Positions 25,852 to 34,715 are shown, counted from the first letter of the stretch. The stretch is 49,527 nucleotides of DNA from an archaeon (GCA_021792315.1 JAJYUX010000002.1:1-49527), one strand, 5' to 3'. A program made the numbers and translations. Notes: generated by a model not told the origin, from the sequence alone.

Positions 25852-26304
25852 ATGAATGAATCACCTGTGGAGCCACAAAAATCTCGCAACTCGATAAAGC
25901 TCCTCGTACCAATAATCGTGCTTCTAGGCGCGGTCGTTGGTTTGATCTCCGCTCTGGATCTTCAGGCTGCATTTCCGAGTGTAGGTTTTGGTCCTCCAGT
26001 TCCTTATCGAATTTTTGGAGCATACGAGTACTTGCAGTACCACATCATACTCACCACGATCAGCATTGCTCTTCTTATCGCTCTGATTGTAGTCTACGCA
26101 CACTCGTACGCCAAGACTCGCGCTAACTTCCTCTTAGGACTACTCGTAGTGTTGTTTGCTTTACTACTACAAGGATTAATCCAGGATCCGCTGATTCACT
26201 TATTCATCAATAGAACGGTTGAGATAGACGCATTCTACTCACCAGTTTCTGATCTGTTCACAATAGTTGCCTACTCTGTATTTCTATATCTGAGCCTCGA
26301 GTAA
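25852..26304 (+). CDS. Four-helix membrane protein of unknown function
   Basis: 150 aa. Four hydrophobic helices: LLVPIIVLLGAVVGLIS, IILTTISIALLIALIVVY, FLLGLLVVLFALLLQGL and FTIVAYSVFLYLSLE. A soluble loop carries AFPSVGFGPPVPYRIF. The N-terminus (MNESPVEPQKSRN) is polar. The family is not recognised. It is the first of three plus-strand surface or membrane genes. Confidence 0.7.
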   Translation: MNESPVEPQKSRNSIKLLVPIIVLLGAVVGLISALDLQAAFPSVGFGPPVPYRIFGAYEYLQYHIILTTISIALLIALIVVYAHSYAKTRANFLLGLLVVLFALLLQGLIQDPLIHLFINRTVEIDAFYSPVSDLFTIVAYSVFLYLSLE

Positions 26305-26417
26305 TCCCTAGTCCGGTCTAGAATTCTCTTTCCTTTCAAGAACGATTCTCTAGCAATTTAGGAACATTTTCGGAAAGTTGCCAAATACTTCAGGAGCTCA
26401 CTCTTCTACGAACTACG

Positions 26418-27044
26418 ATGAACACAAAGCCGAAAGTAGCACTTGTAACAACAATCGTGGTGGCTCTTGCAATCGCAGGAGCTCTTGGATACACAACACT
26501 CACAGCATCGGCGAACACCGGCACTGGACTACTGGCATCGCCTGCATCCACGACAACGAATTCAATTATTACGTCGTCAATTCCAATGCAGTATGGCTCC
26601 CCCGACGGGCCATGGAACGGAGGTCCCGGTTATGGAAATCCAGGCATCTACCAGCAGAATGCAGTTAACTTGAATGTGGGACAGAAGATTACTGTAACCA
26701 GCACCTCTGGTCTGTACTACTCAGTTACTGACCGAACTGTTAATGGTACTGCCTCTGGCACGTTCACATTCATCGTAACTGGAAAACTCTCAACAGGGTA
26801 TGTTCTCTCTATAAGCAGTGGAACCCTCACAATCAACGGATTCACTTACACAGTCTCATCCGGGTCAGCGCAGATGACACTTTCAGCTAATAGCATATCC
26901 GGACAGGGAACAACGAGCTCATCGGGTATATTTACAATCCAAGCGATGGCTCATGGGAGCTTCGTAGGATCGACTACCAGCGCGACAGTGGATTTCTCTA
27001 ACGGTACAACCGAGTATAACGTCTTTCTAAGCGGCTTAGCTTAG
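26418..27044 (+). CDS. Secreted Ser/Thr-rich protein
   Basis: 208 aa. Signal peptide MNTKPKVALVTTIVVALAIA then a likely cut near ASA. A Gly/Pro-rich segment (YGSPDGPWNGGPGYG) is followed by a beta-rich domain with repeats of small polar residues (GTFTFIVTGKLS; SGTLTINGFTYTV). No known domain. It lies 74 bp before the thermopsin-like gene, so the two may be expressed together. Confidence 0.7.
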   Translation: MNTKPKVALVTTIVVALAIAGALGYTTLTASANTGTGLLASPASTTTNSIITSSIPMQYGSPDGPWNGGPGYGNPGIYQQNAVNLNVGQKITVTSTSGLYYSVTDRTVNGTASGTFTFIVTGKLSTGYVLSISSGTLTINGFTYTVSSGSAQMTLSANSISGQGTTSSSGIFTIQAMAHGSFVGSTTSATVDFSNGTTEYNVFLSGLA

Positions 27045-27118
27045 ACTCGGTTCCTTCCTTTTTTTCTGACCAAAGCAAATAATAATCAAAAAAAGGCCAA
27101 TTAATACGGTCGAACTCC

Positions 27119-28807
27119 TTGCGTCACGAAGCTGGGCAAACATTTGGCATATTCCTGATGTTCCTCCTAATCTCGGGAATCCTGCTTGTCGGAGTTTCTC
27201 CGTTGAGGACTAGCGCCCGAACCGTCACGATCCCTCCTCAGCAGCAAGTAGTTCTGCACTATTCAGAGTACCAGTATCTCGAGGTTGATTCATTTTCAAA
27301 CAGCACATGGCTAGCCTACAACATAACGAGCACTAGCCCGATTAGCGTTGCGCTCATGACGGTGTCGCAATTCAATTCATTTTCCAACGTGACTTCTGAT
27401 CCGATTTCAAACTCGATAACCTACCAGAACGGAACAAGCATGCAGCAAGAAATTCACATTGCACCCGGTCAGTATTTCCTCGTTATCTACGCCTATGTAT
27501 CACGCGCAGTTGTGAACATAGGCTATACCGTCTACCCAAATACTCCGTTCAGCTATGGCGCAGTGACTCCGCCGTTCGCATCCGGCATTGCCACTTATGG
27601 AATCAAGAATGTTTCTGGTGATGCGATTCCGTATGAGGTTAGGACGAACGAAATCATTGGTGTCGCAAACATTTCTTCATTTCTTGTAAACAACCCCAAC
27701 GCGGCCTCCTACGGCGATAATGTCGCGGGTGCCACGCTCCAGTTGAATTCTATTCTCGTCGTCAATGAATCTGACGGCTCGCAGGGCATATACTGGATAC
27801 AAAATACTCCCGATTTTGTCACGAGTACTGACGCGATATCTCTCACTGATAACATATGGAACAACACAGACCTTAGCGGGATACTCTCAAATCAGTCAAT
27901 AACTTCTTCGAACTCCGCAAACGGGGCCGCGGTCTACATTTCGACTACTGGAGGATCAACATCTTACGCGTACCTGAACTACGAGAACAACATGACTTAC
28001 AATCTTCCGTACAGTTTTGCGCTGCTGGAAAGCGAGACTGTTCTTAAGGGCCGGGGTGTCCTAGTTCAGCTAGGCTATCGCCTTCTTCAGAACGGATCAT
28101 TGAGCAGTTCTCCGGTGTACTGGTATGACAATGTCACAATTAACGCGCCGAATGTTACCACTGCCTACTATGATGTTTCTGGAAACGCCACGACTCCTAT
28201 AGGAAGTTTCTTTGATTCAGAATTTGTTTTTGCTGGAGAGGGAAATTACGAAACTACGCAACTGGTCACCATGAGCTCGAGCCTGGGACTCTTTTACAAA
28301 AACGAAACCTCTGGACTCATGAGCTCATTTCCTTCATACTACAGCTTCGGTAGTGACACGGGTGAAGCAGTCACAAACGCTTCTGTCACTTACAAGAACG
28401 GGATTGCTTTTGTGCAACCTGGAAATTCGAACTACGCCTATCTAGGTGAATCTTCCATACTATTGGGATCTGATTATCGGTTGCCGTCCTTTGCCACTCC
28501 ACCGCTGGTAACGACAACTATTTCCCCGACAACCCTGACACAAGTCACCTCAAGCGTCTCGACCAGCAATGGGGGAACATCTGGGTCTCTGCCACTCGTT
28601 GCTGGTTTAGTGGTGCTGATCTTCGTTCTCATCGGAGTAGTTGTTGTCGCGCTGCGAAGAAACAGACCTACGAAAGACATGTTGACATTTCCTCAGACCA
28701 CTCCATTGCAAATGTCTCCGAGCACGTGTCCATATTGCGGAACCTTGCTGCCTCCCGAAGCTGCATTTTGCAGCAACTGTGGCCAGCCGCAGCAGAGACA
28801 GATTTGA
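27119..28807 (+). CDS. Thermopsin-family (A5) acid peptidase with membrane anchor and C-terminal zinc ribbon
   Basis: 562 aa. Signal/anchor at residues 8-30, a thermopsin-like domain (about 60-430), a Ser/Thr stalk, a membrane helix (about 497-520) and a C-terminal C4 zinc ribbon (CPYC...CSNC, 537-554). Thermopsin-like blocks: SGIATYGI, IPYEVRTNEIIGVANI, YWIQNTPDF, DNIWNNTDLS, LPYSFALL, and FDSEFVFAGEGNYETT. The domain carries many NxS/T sequons. Family members digest protein at low pH outside the cell. The intracellular ribbon is unusual for a thermopsin. It starts with TTG. Confidence 0.82.
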   Translation: MRHEAGQTFGIFLMFLLISGILLVGVSPLRTSARTVTIPPQQQVVLHYSEYQYLEVDSFSNSTWLAYNITSTSPISVALMTVSQFNSFSNVTSDPISNSITYQNGTSMQQEIHIAPGQYFLVIYAYVSRAVVNIGYTVYPNTPFSYGAVTPPFASGIATYGIKNVSGDAIPYEVRTNEIIGVANISSFLVNNPNAASYGDNVAGATLQLNSILVVNESDGSQGIYWIQNTPDFVTSTDAISLTDNIWNNTDLSGILSNQSITSSNSANGAAVYISTTGGSTSYAYLNYENNMTYNLPYSFALLESETVLKGRGVLVQLGYRLLQNGSLSSSPVYWYDNVTINAPNVTTAYYDVSGNATTPIGSFFDSEFVFAGEGNYETTQLVTMSSSLGLFYKNETSGLMSSFPSYYSFGSDTGEAVTNASVTYKNGIAFVQPGNSNYAYLGESSILLGSDYRLPSFATPPLVTTTISPTTLTQVTSSVSTSNGGTSGSLPLVAGLVVLIFVLIGVVVVALRRNRPTKDMLTFPQTTPLQMSPSTCPYCGTLLPPEAAFCSNCGQPQQRQI

Positions 28808-28897
28808 GCTTCCGTATCAGAAAGCTATTTCGTGATTTTCTCCACAGCCTGAAGAAGAGCGGCAACCGTCTCGTTCAACGAGTAGTTCCTCAAGCAT

Positions 28898-29425
28898 TTA
28901 TGGTAACTTTGCTGAAATCTCCCCCCGTATTTTGTATCTAAGATGCTGAAATTTTCGTTTTGTCTTTTGGGTGAGAGTATGAAAGCCGTCGTCAGTTGTC
29001 TTGGCGAAATCTGTGAACTCAGTTCTGTAGTCCCTGAACTCCGAATTGAAACCTCTAAATTCATCCCTGTAATCTCTGAATTCGGATGACATTGCCCTAA
29101 ATCCTTTCCGCATTTCTTCTGTCAATGGCCCGGGCTTTATCTTGAAGTATTTCATAGAAGGAATCGGTTTTGCCTTTTTCGTAATGATGTCGTCCACTTC
29201 GATCGGTGGAGGGGCTTTTCTTATCCCATTCACAAAATGGATTATTGCTTCCGCATCGTCTTGGACAAATAGCTTCACTGTTCAATCATTGCAATTCTGG
29301 ACGTATCCTGTCAGTTTGCACTTTCTTGCTAAACTTTCGGTAAATCTTCGAAATCCAACTCTTTGAACCATGCCGTGGACAATAATATTGTCTGCAGCTT
29401 TCCCCATCTTCGAAATTTCCGCCAT
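28898..29425 (-). pseudogene. Acylphosphatase with helical tail, interrupted by one in-frame TGA
   Basis: From ATG 29425 the frame encodes MAEISKMGKAADNIIVHG, VQRVGFRRF (the catalytic Arg motif) and GYVQN (the catalytic Asn), then TGA (29282-29284), then TVKLFVQDDAEAI and KAPPPIEVDDI in the same frame. The family has Gly (N-x-D-G-x-V) where the TGA stands, one base change from GGA. A tail of about 70 residues has repeats SEFRDYRDEF and SEFRDYRTEF. It is probably a recent nonsense pseudogene; the remaining frame (GTG 29278) could give a fragment without the catalytic Arg and Asn. Confidence 0.75.
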
Positions 29426-29533
29426 ATCGTCTAATTAAACGACCTTAAACCGACTGAAAAGCAGTTCGACCAACTGCTCGATTAGCCTAAACGATGGAGA
29501 CGTGGAATTCTGAGCTCACGCACAAGAAAAAGA

Positions 29534-29962
29534 CTAGCTTTCAGGCCTTGGTTCTTCCTTGTATTTCTGGGCGAGGTCTTCGCTCCAGGCAAACCACAGA
29601 AAGTGATTTGATTTTCCTACTGGTCTATCCTGCTCTTTCAGCTCACCCCTGAGATACATATCTCCAATGAAAGCCTGTTTTTTCTTACCACTGGGAGAAT
29701 CCACTGCTCGATAGTCCTTTATCTTCATGTACGAGGATTTGTGCCAGTTGTTGCTCCTGACAATCAATGGGAACTTACGTCCACTGTCTTCCCAGAGCAT
29801 GTTAATCGTCTTCATATTCTCGTCGAATTTGAAGACTGAATTGAAACACTTGTCGCAGAAATACATCGTTTTTTTCTTCGTGGTGACTACGTTTGCTTTT
29901 TCTTTGGATATCTCCGAGCCGCAGCGCGGGCACTTTGACAGTCCCATGGATGCATTGCTCAT
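29534..29962 (-). CDS. Hypothetical protein with N-terminal zinc ribbon
   Basis: 142 aa. CPRC (about 11-14) and CDKC (about 36-39) make a zinc ribbon; the rest is a mixed alpha/beta domain with WHKSSYMKIKDY and NHFLWFAWSEDLAQKY, which I do not recognise. No signal peptide, so it is cytoplasmic. It starts at ATG 29962 (MSNASMGLSKCPRCG). Separated from neighbours, with no evident operon. Confidence 0.7.
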   Translation of the reverse strand: MSNASMGLSKCPRCGSEISKEKANVVTTKKKTMYFCDKCFNSVFKFDENMKTINMLWEDSGRKFPLIVRSNNWHKSSYMKIKDYRAVDSPSGKKKQAFIGDMYLRGELKEQDRPVGKSNHFLWFAWSEDLAQKYKEEPRPES

Positions 29963-30106
29963 ATAGATCTGTGCTGGAAGTGAACAAGAGTCGGCTAATA
30001 ATCGTTTTTGGTAAAGCGGAATAGTTTCTCTGTGCTCTAGCTAGTTGTTTCACACGAAACGAGTTCAAAACTAATGTGGTGGGGGTGTTTGCCTCAAGAT
30101 TTCGCG

Positions 30107-30304
30107 CTAGGAACTTGAGCTAGTGCTTGAAGTGTTTGTTGACGAAGTTGAGGTGCCGGAACTCGTTGTCGAGTAGCTGGGGGATGTTGCCGTGACTGTT
30201 GACAAAGTCGTTGTTGTTTCTGTGCGGGTTGTTAAAGAGGTCACAGTCGTAGTCGATGATATGCCCGATCGAGCTACTATTACGTGCAGTACCGGAGTTA
30301 ACAC
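30107..30304 (-). CDS. Doubtful Ser/Thr-only peptide
   Basis: 65 aa from GTG 30304: a short hydrophobic start (LTPVLHVIVA) then nothing but Thr and Ser (TTTVTSLTTRTETTTT, ending SSTSSSS). It may be a stalk remnant of a surface protein like the DUF4382 gene at 16.3 kb, or a low-complexity artefact. No ribosome-binding site stands out. Confidence 0.25.
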   Translation of the reverse strand: MLTPVLHVIVARSGISSTTTVTSLTTRTETTTTLSTVTATSPSYSTTSSGTSTSSTNTSSTSSSS

Positions 30305-30440
30305 AAAAGTGTTCCCGCTTCTGCTGCGGTCTGAGTTCGAAGCTAAGTCTCCGGTTTTGGCATTCTCGCTAAATGAACCCTGAATATTGTTGCAGATTTA
30401 ACAAACTACGTTAATATGAGCAATTCAACTAGATTATTTT

Positions 30441-30641
30441 ATGTCGTGCCTAGACGAACAGTCTTTTGACCTCAAGAATCCTCAGGAGCTGCAGAAAGCT
30501 ATAGGAACCCACAGATGGTCTTTGGAACATTATGATCAGTTCGGAGAAAACGGTGTGATCGCCCGCTACCGCTGCGTAACTTGTGGAAAGGAGTGGACTA
30601 ACCTTCTACTAAACCCTGCGAAGGGAAGAAAGCGCATCTAG
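30441..30641 (+). CDS. Small CxxC protein
   Basis: 66 aa from ATG 30441 (MSCLDEQSFDLKNPQ). It has one clear CVTC knuckle followed by GKEWTNLLL, an early Cys at residue 3 and a His at about 24, so a single Zn site is conceivable. The basic C-terminus (KGRKRI) may contact nucleic acid. Its end overlaps the convergent Lrp-like gene by 4 bp. Family unknown. Confidence 0.55.
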   Translation: MSCLDEQSFDLKNPQELQKAIGTHRWSLEHYDQFGENGVIARYRCVTCGKEWTNLLLNPAKGRKRI

Positions 30642-31726
30642 ACGTCTTCGTCCGCTGCAACGGTTTGCCTCGCTGCTATGGGCATCAACCGCCAACCTCT
30701 TTCCTTATCATAGAGCTCATCAGGCAAATTCAGGAATTGGGTCTTTGTTGGGTCTAAAATGACAATCTCCTTCTTGTTGTTGTACGACGATGTGTTTCTA
30801 TCGATGTAAGACATTGTTTCATGGAAATACTCCAGTGGAATATCCAAGAAAGCAAAGTAACCCCTATTCTCAAAGGCAGCTTCAATCAGAGTAAACGGGA
30901 TCTTGTTGCACAGCTTTCTGACAGAAGTTAGTTCCTCCTGTTCCAGATTACGGAACATTGCAACAATTTGCATTATTTCAGGAGCTTTTCCCGGAGTAAT
31001 TCCTTTGATCCAGCGCACGTTGTTTCCGAGTATCAACCGTCCCTTCTGTACGTGTTCTGCATAATGATACCTCACGGTTCTTGCATTGGCACCTAATCTC
31101 GAAGCAATCTTCGCAGGGCTGATCGTCGGATCTTCCTGCATGAACTTTAGAATCTTAGTGTCGACGTAATCTACCTTCGCGTCCTGGTTAACCAGATGGG
31201 AAGTCGGCCCCATTTCAGAAGTAGTTAGGTCAACCCTCTTCCAGTCGACGTTCCACTTGCCAGTGTCTAGGTCAAAGAACTCTGAACGCATCGGAGGATA
31301 GCGTATCCAAGAAATCTCCTGCGAATCAAAACTTTCAATCAGCCCTAGCTTCTGTAGCTCAGTTATTGAGTCGATGTATTTCTTTTTGAAACGGTAAGGA
31401 ATCGCGTAGAGGCAGACATACTTCTCCACACCCATTCCCTTGCTCTCGAGCATTAGGTAGGTCGCACTATCCAGCCATGACTTGTCTGCGTTGGGGTTGG
31501 GTTTGACCGTCAATAGTCCCATTGAAAATCCGAGCTGGGCATAGTCAATGTTGACAAGTATCCCCAAACCCATTTTCGACAGTTGCTTGTTTACCTTGTA
31601 ACGCACAGTCTCGGCTGATAATCCAGTCAATCGCGCGATCAGAGAATAATTAGAGACCCCTACCTGTCTGATTGTCTCAATCAGAAGATACTCTGTGTTG
31701 CGCGAGATCATTCGAGATTCAGACAA
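30638..31726 (-). CDS. Two-headed Lrp/AsnC-like transcriptional regulator
   Basis: 362 aa. Two winged/AsnC-type helix-turn-helix units: residues about 8-55 (LLIETIRQVGVSNYSLIARLTGLSAETVRYKV) and about 205-255 (DTKILKFMQEDPTISPAKIASRLGANARTVRYHY). Each is followed by an alpha/beta region that could bind an effector. The repeat of the TVRYxxN/E signature shows internal duplication. It is divergent from the KaiC-like ATPase across 215 bp, so control of that gene or of itself is plausible. Confidence 0.75.
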   Translation of the reverse strand: MSESRMISRNTEYLLIETIRQVGVSNYSLIARLTGLSAETVRYKVNKQLSKMGLGILVNIDYAQLGFSMGLLTVKPNPNADKSWLDSATYLMLESKGMGVEKYVCLYAIPYRFKKKYIDSITELQKLGLIESFDSQEISWIRYPPMRSEFFDLDTGKWNVDWKRVDLTTSEMGPTSHLVNQDAKVDYVDTKILKFMQEDPTISPAKIASRLGANARTVRYHYAEHVQKGRLILGNNVRWIKGITPGKAPEIMQIVAMFRNLEQEELTSVRKLCNKIPFTLIEAAFENRGYFAFLDIPLEYFHETMSYIDRNTSSYNNKKEIVILDPTKTQFLNLPDELYDKERGWRLMPIAARQTVAADEDV

Positions 31727-31940
31727 GAAAGGATGACGGTATTAAACTAAAAAGCGTGTATAAAATGCAAGTGAAGGCTATATCTAGATCCCGCACAGGT
31801 TATTGATATATCGGAGTACGATACTGGGATGCCGCGTGTTGCCATTTTGACCTCTTTTGGAGACTTTTCTTATAGAAAATCGACAAATAGAATAACTATC
31901 CACTCGCACATCTCCGAAATTATACCAGGACTGAGAATAT

Positions 31941-32684
31941 TTGGAAGCAAAGAAGCAAGCATTTCCCACATTTGAGAAAGCGGCGAAACCGAGTCAGACC
32001 CCCAGGGTCCCGACTGCGATTCCCGGACTTGATCCCTTGATTCAAGGAGGCCTACAGAGGGGTGATTTTGTGCTCTTGTCAGGCGGAGTTGGTGCGGGCA
32101 AAACCACTTTCACATGCCAGTTTGCGTACAATGGAGCGATGCTTCTGAACGAGCCGGCAGTGTTTGCCACCTTCGAGGAGGACTCTGACAGCCTCAAGAG
32201 AAACATGCTGAGGTTTGGCATGGACATCGAAAGTCTAGAGAAGGAAGGTAAGATGCAGGTTCTGGACCTAGAAATCCTTGAGGGTCAGGGAATGGGTTCG
32301 AATATGGAGGTGCTTCTGACTGCCCTCGATAAGATCCATGGCAAACGTTTGGTTGTGGATTCTCTCACTGCATTCCTTACAGGCGCCAAGGACAAGTTTG
32401 ACTACAGATTCCTCATGCACCTAGTCTACAAGACGCTCAAACGAGAAGGAGTTATGACAATGATGACAATAAGCAAAATGGACGACAACAGAGGCATCCT
32501 TCCCACAGGCGTTGAGGAGTTTGTAGCAGATGGAATTTTCCAGCTTGAAAGCTATGTCAGCGAGGCAATGGAATTGAAGACCCGATTTCTTATTAGGAAA
32601 CTAAGGGGCTGCGACCATAGCAGAAAGTACCATTCTGTAGCTTTCTCGCAGGAAGGCGTTCACATTCTCCCCTGGTCTGCCTAA
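31941..32684 (+). CDS. KaiC/RadA-like single-domain ATPase
   Basis: 247 aa. TAIPGLDPLIQGGLQRGD leads into Walker A GGVGAGKTT (about 49-57), FATFEED with the catalytic Glu pair, and Walker B LVVDSLTAF. This is one KaiC domain only, without the second domain or the phosphosite region of clock KaiC. Single-domain KaiC-like ATPases in archaea are linked to signalling and to archaellum control. It starts with TTG; an upstream ATG is not available. Confidence 0.85.
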   Translation: MEAKKQAFPTFEKAAKPSQTPRVPTAIPGLDPLIQGGLQRGDFVLLSGGVGAGKTTFTCQFAYNGAMLLNEPAVFATFEEDSDSLKRNMLRFGMDIESLEKEGKMQVLDLEILEGQGMGSNMEVLLTALDKIHGKRLVVDSLTAFLTGAKDKFDYRFLMHLVYKTLKREGVMTMMTISKMDDNRGILPTGVEEFVADGIFQLESYVSEAMELKTRFLIRKLRGCDHSRKYHSVAFSQEGVHILPWSA

Positions 32685-33337
32685 CTGACAATCGATTTCA
32701 AGGCATACTCGGATCATTGGCAAACTCTAAGATTGGAAGAGTCTTGACGATCGCGCAGGGGATATTAGAATCGCAAAGCGGTTTGTGCACTTTCTATTTC
32801 TCTGAAAATCAAAAGCGCAGTCCGACAAAATTCCAGATTACCAAGATTGCAGTTTGAACATACTGCTGTCTATCGAGAGTCGTGTCTGCGTTTGGTGAAA
32901 TAGAACACCAGTACCGACCGAAAACCCTGCTTGCAATTCGATAACACAGATTTGTTGAGAAACTTCAACGGATTGGTTCTCAAGTTGTTCACACTCTTGT
33001 TTAAGCAAGAACTTGGAGGTTCAACGGATGAATGACAGAATTTCGTCCTCACTCCAGCGTCAAAGTAAGTCAAGCAAAAGATTGCTCGATGCATACTTTG
33101 TGAATTTGTCCTGATCGATACGATGGGTGAATTCGATCTAAGTCCGAGGGACGAGAGATTCTACCTAAGGCATCTAAAAACCGCCCACGGACTCGAAAGG
33201 TAGAAGCCTAAGATTAGTTAATTTTAGTGGCGGCATCACTAGCAAAATAGATCACTGCTACTTCTTAGCAATTCTAGATTAGAGTTCATAACCGATTTAA
33301 TTATCGCCTAGCATTTTAACCTCCAGGTATTTCCAGT
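32685..33337. other. Intergenic region between KaiC-like and ftsZ
   Basis: 653 bp. The only protein-like frame is 26 codons (33123-33203, MGEFDLSPRDERFYLRHL...), too short to call firmly. AT-rich sequence with TTTAATTA at about 33296-33303 lies about 40 bp before the ftsZ start and may be its TATA box. I see no RNA gene. Confidence 0.5.
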
Positions 33338-33343
33338 TTGTCA

Positions 33344-34402
33344 ATGTATGATCAAGACACGCTCTCGAAAATGGATGAAATGACAGAAAGTGAGAAGATT
33401 CTAGCAATAGTCCGAGCTTCCAGGCCGCAGGTCGCAGTTATTGGAGTCGGAGGAGCAGGATGCAACATTGTTTCTTGGGTGAAGGACAAGAGGGGTGGAG
33501 TATCCGGAGCCAAGCTGATCGCCGCGAACACTGATGCGGTTCACTTGAATATTATCAAAGCTGATCGCAGAGTGCTTCTGGGTGAAAAGACAACTCGAGG
33601 AATGGGTGCCGGCGGTTATGCTGACAAAGGTGCCAAAGCGGCAATGGAGTCAATTCACCAGATAAGGAAAGATGTTGCAGGTTCTAACATAATTTACGTC
33701 GCAGCAGGCCTTGGCGGTGGAACTGGAACGGGAGCATCGCACGTCATTGCAAGTGAGCTGAGATCCACTGGTGCGTTGATGATTGGCGTCGTCACACTTC
33801 CGTTCGCCGTTGAACGATTCCGATTTAACAGCGCGAAGGACGGTCTGCAGAAACTAAAGTGGCACTGTGATACGGTCGTTGTGATCGACAACAACAAGCT
33901 TGCAAAGTATGCGGGTAACCTCCCACTCAAGGAAGCTTTGGGTGTTGCAAACGAACTCGTGGGCGAATTTGTAAAGGGAATTACCGAGACTATAACCACC
34001 GCAAGTCTGATCAATATAGACTTTGCCGATCTCCGAGCTATAATGGAGAAGAGGGGTGTCGCAGCCATCGGAGTCGGAGAGGCTTCCGGTGAGCGCAGAG
34101 TCGAGAAAGCAGTGCAAGATGCTTTGAATGCTCAGCTCCTCGACATCAAAGACGCTTCCAAGGCATTCGGTGTGCTGATCCACGTTTCAGGTGGTGAAGA
34201 CATTAAGCTTGATGAGGTAACGCAGGCTGGAGAAATCGTTACCAGATCGCTGCCCACCAAGGCAAGGGTTGTCTGGGGTGCGAGAGTGGACCCCACGCTA
34301 CGAGGCAAGGTGCGAGTCATGGTTGTCCTGACTGGCATAGAATGCAACTTTGCACCTGAGAAATCAAGCTCCATCGCTAGAATGATTCGAGTCCGGAACT
34401 AG
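33344..34402 (+). CDS. ftsZ: Cell-division GTPase FtsZ
   Basis: Tubulin-superfamily GTPase that polymerises at midcell. Intact GTP-binding loops (numbered from the TTG at 33338): T1 GVGGAGCN (36-43), T3 NTDAVHL, T4 tubulin signature GLGGGTGTGA (124-133), and the T7 catalytic loop NIDFADLRAIM (226-236) with both acidic residues. It is FtsZ rather than CetZ by these motifs and by length. No FtsA, SepF or Cdv gene is beside it. The start is ATG 33344 or TTG 33338. Confidence 0.9.
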   Translation: MYDQDTLSKMDEMTESEKILAIVRASRPQVAVIGVGGAGCNIVSWVKDKRGGVSGAKLIAANTDAVHLNIIKADRRVLLGEKTTRGMGAGGYADKGAKAAMESIHQIRKDVAGSNIIYVAAGLGGGTGTGASHVIASELRSTGALMIGVVTLPFAVERFRFNSAKDGLQKLKWHCDTVVVIDNNKLAKYAGNLPLKEALGVANELVGEFVKGITETITTASLINIDFADLRAIMEKRGVAAIGVGEASGERRVEKAVQDALNAQLLDIKDASKAFGVLIHVSGGEDIKLDEVTQAGEIVTRSLPTKARVVWGARVDPTLRGKVRVMVVLTGIECNFAPEKSSSIARMIRVRN

Positions 34403-34499
34403 AGATACTGAGTCACTTTTACAGAACACTCGGCGGGACGAATAAGTGCGTCCTTCGAATTGTAGTACTTGGACTCGACTGAGAGTAGAAAGAGACTTT

Positions 34500-34715
34500 C
34501 TATTGGACGATCAGCGTAACTGCGGTTTTGCGCTTGGCCGGGCCGATCTGCCGAAGGAATCCACTTGTTCTGTGAAATGCATTGGAGATCAGATCCCTCT
34601 GCCAAATTACAATCCAAGCGTCGAACATTCCATAAGCTACGCCTGCCAATAGGCCGAAGAGAGTGATTCCAAGCTGATAGACTAGATCAATTTGATCGGA
34701 AGAGGAACAATTCAT
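34500..34715 (-). CDS. Small membrane protein with FDAWIVIWQR motif, copy B
   Basis: 71 aa from ATG 34715 (MNCSSSDQIDLVYQL). One hydrophobic helix LGITLFGLLAGVAYGMFDAW runs into IVIWQRDLISNAF, then a basic tail (KRKT). It shares FDAWIVIWQR and its placement with the 91-aa protein at 19.8 kb. The frame extends to 34835, but that part overlaps a decayed ribokinase and is Asn/His-rich, so the later start is preferred. Function unknown. Confidence 0.6.
   Translation of the reverse strand: MNCSSSDQIDLVYQLGITLFGLLAGVAYGMFDAWIVIWQRDLISNAFHRTSGFLRQIGPAKRKTAVTLIVQ

Noticed and set aside
29282..29284. Selenocysteine at the TGA of the acylphosphatase
   Set aside because: The position is a family Gly, not Cys; archaeal Sec use is restricted mainly to some methanogens and Asgard relatives; no Sec element seen.
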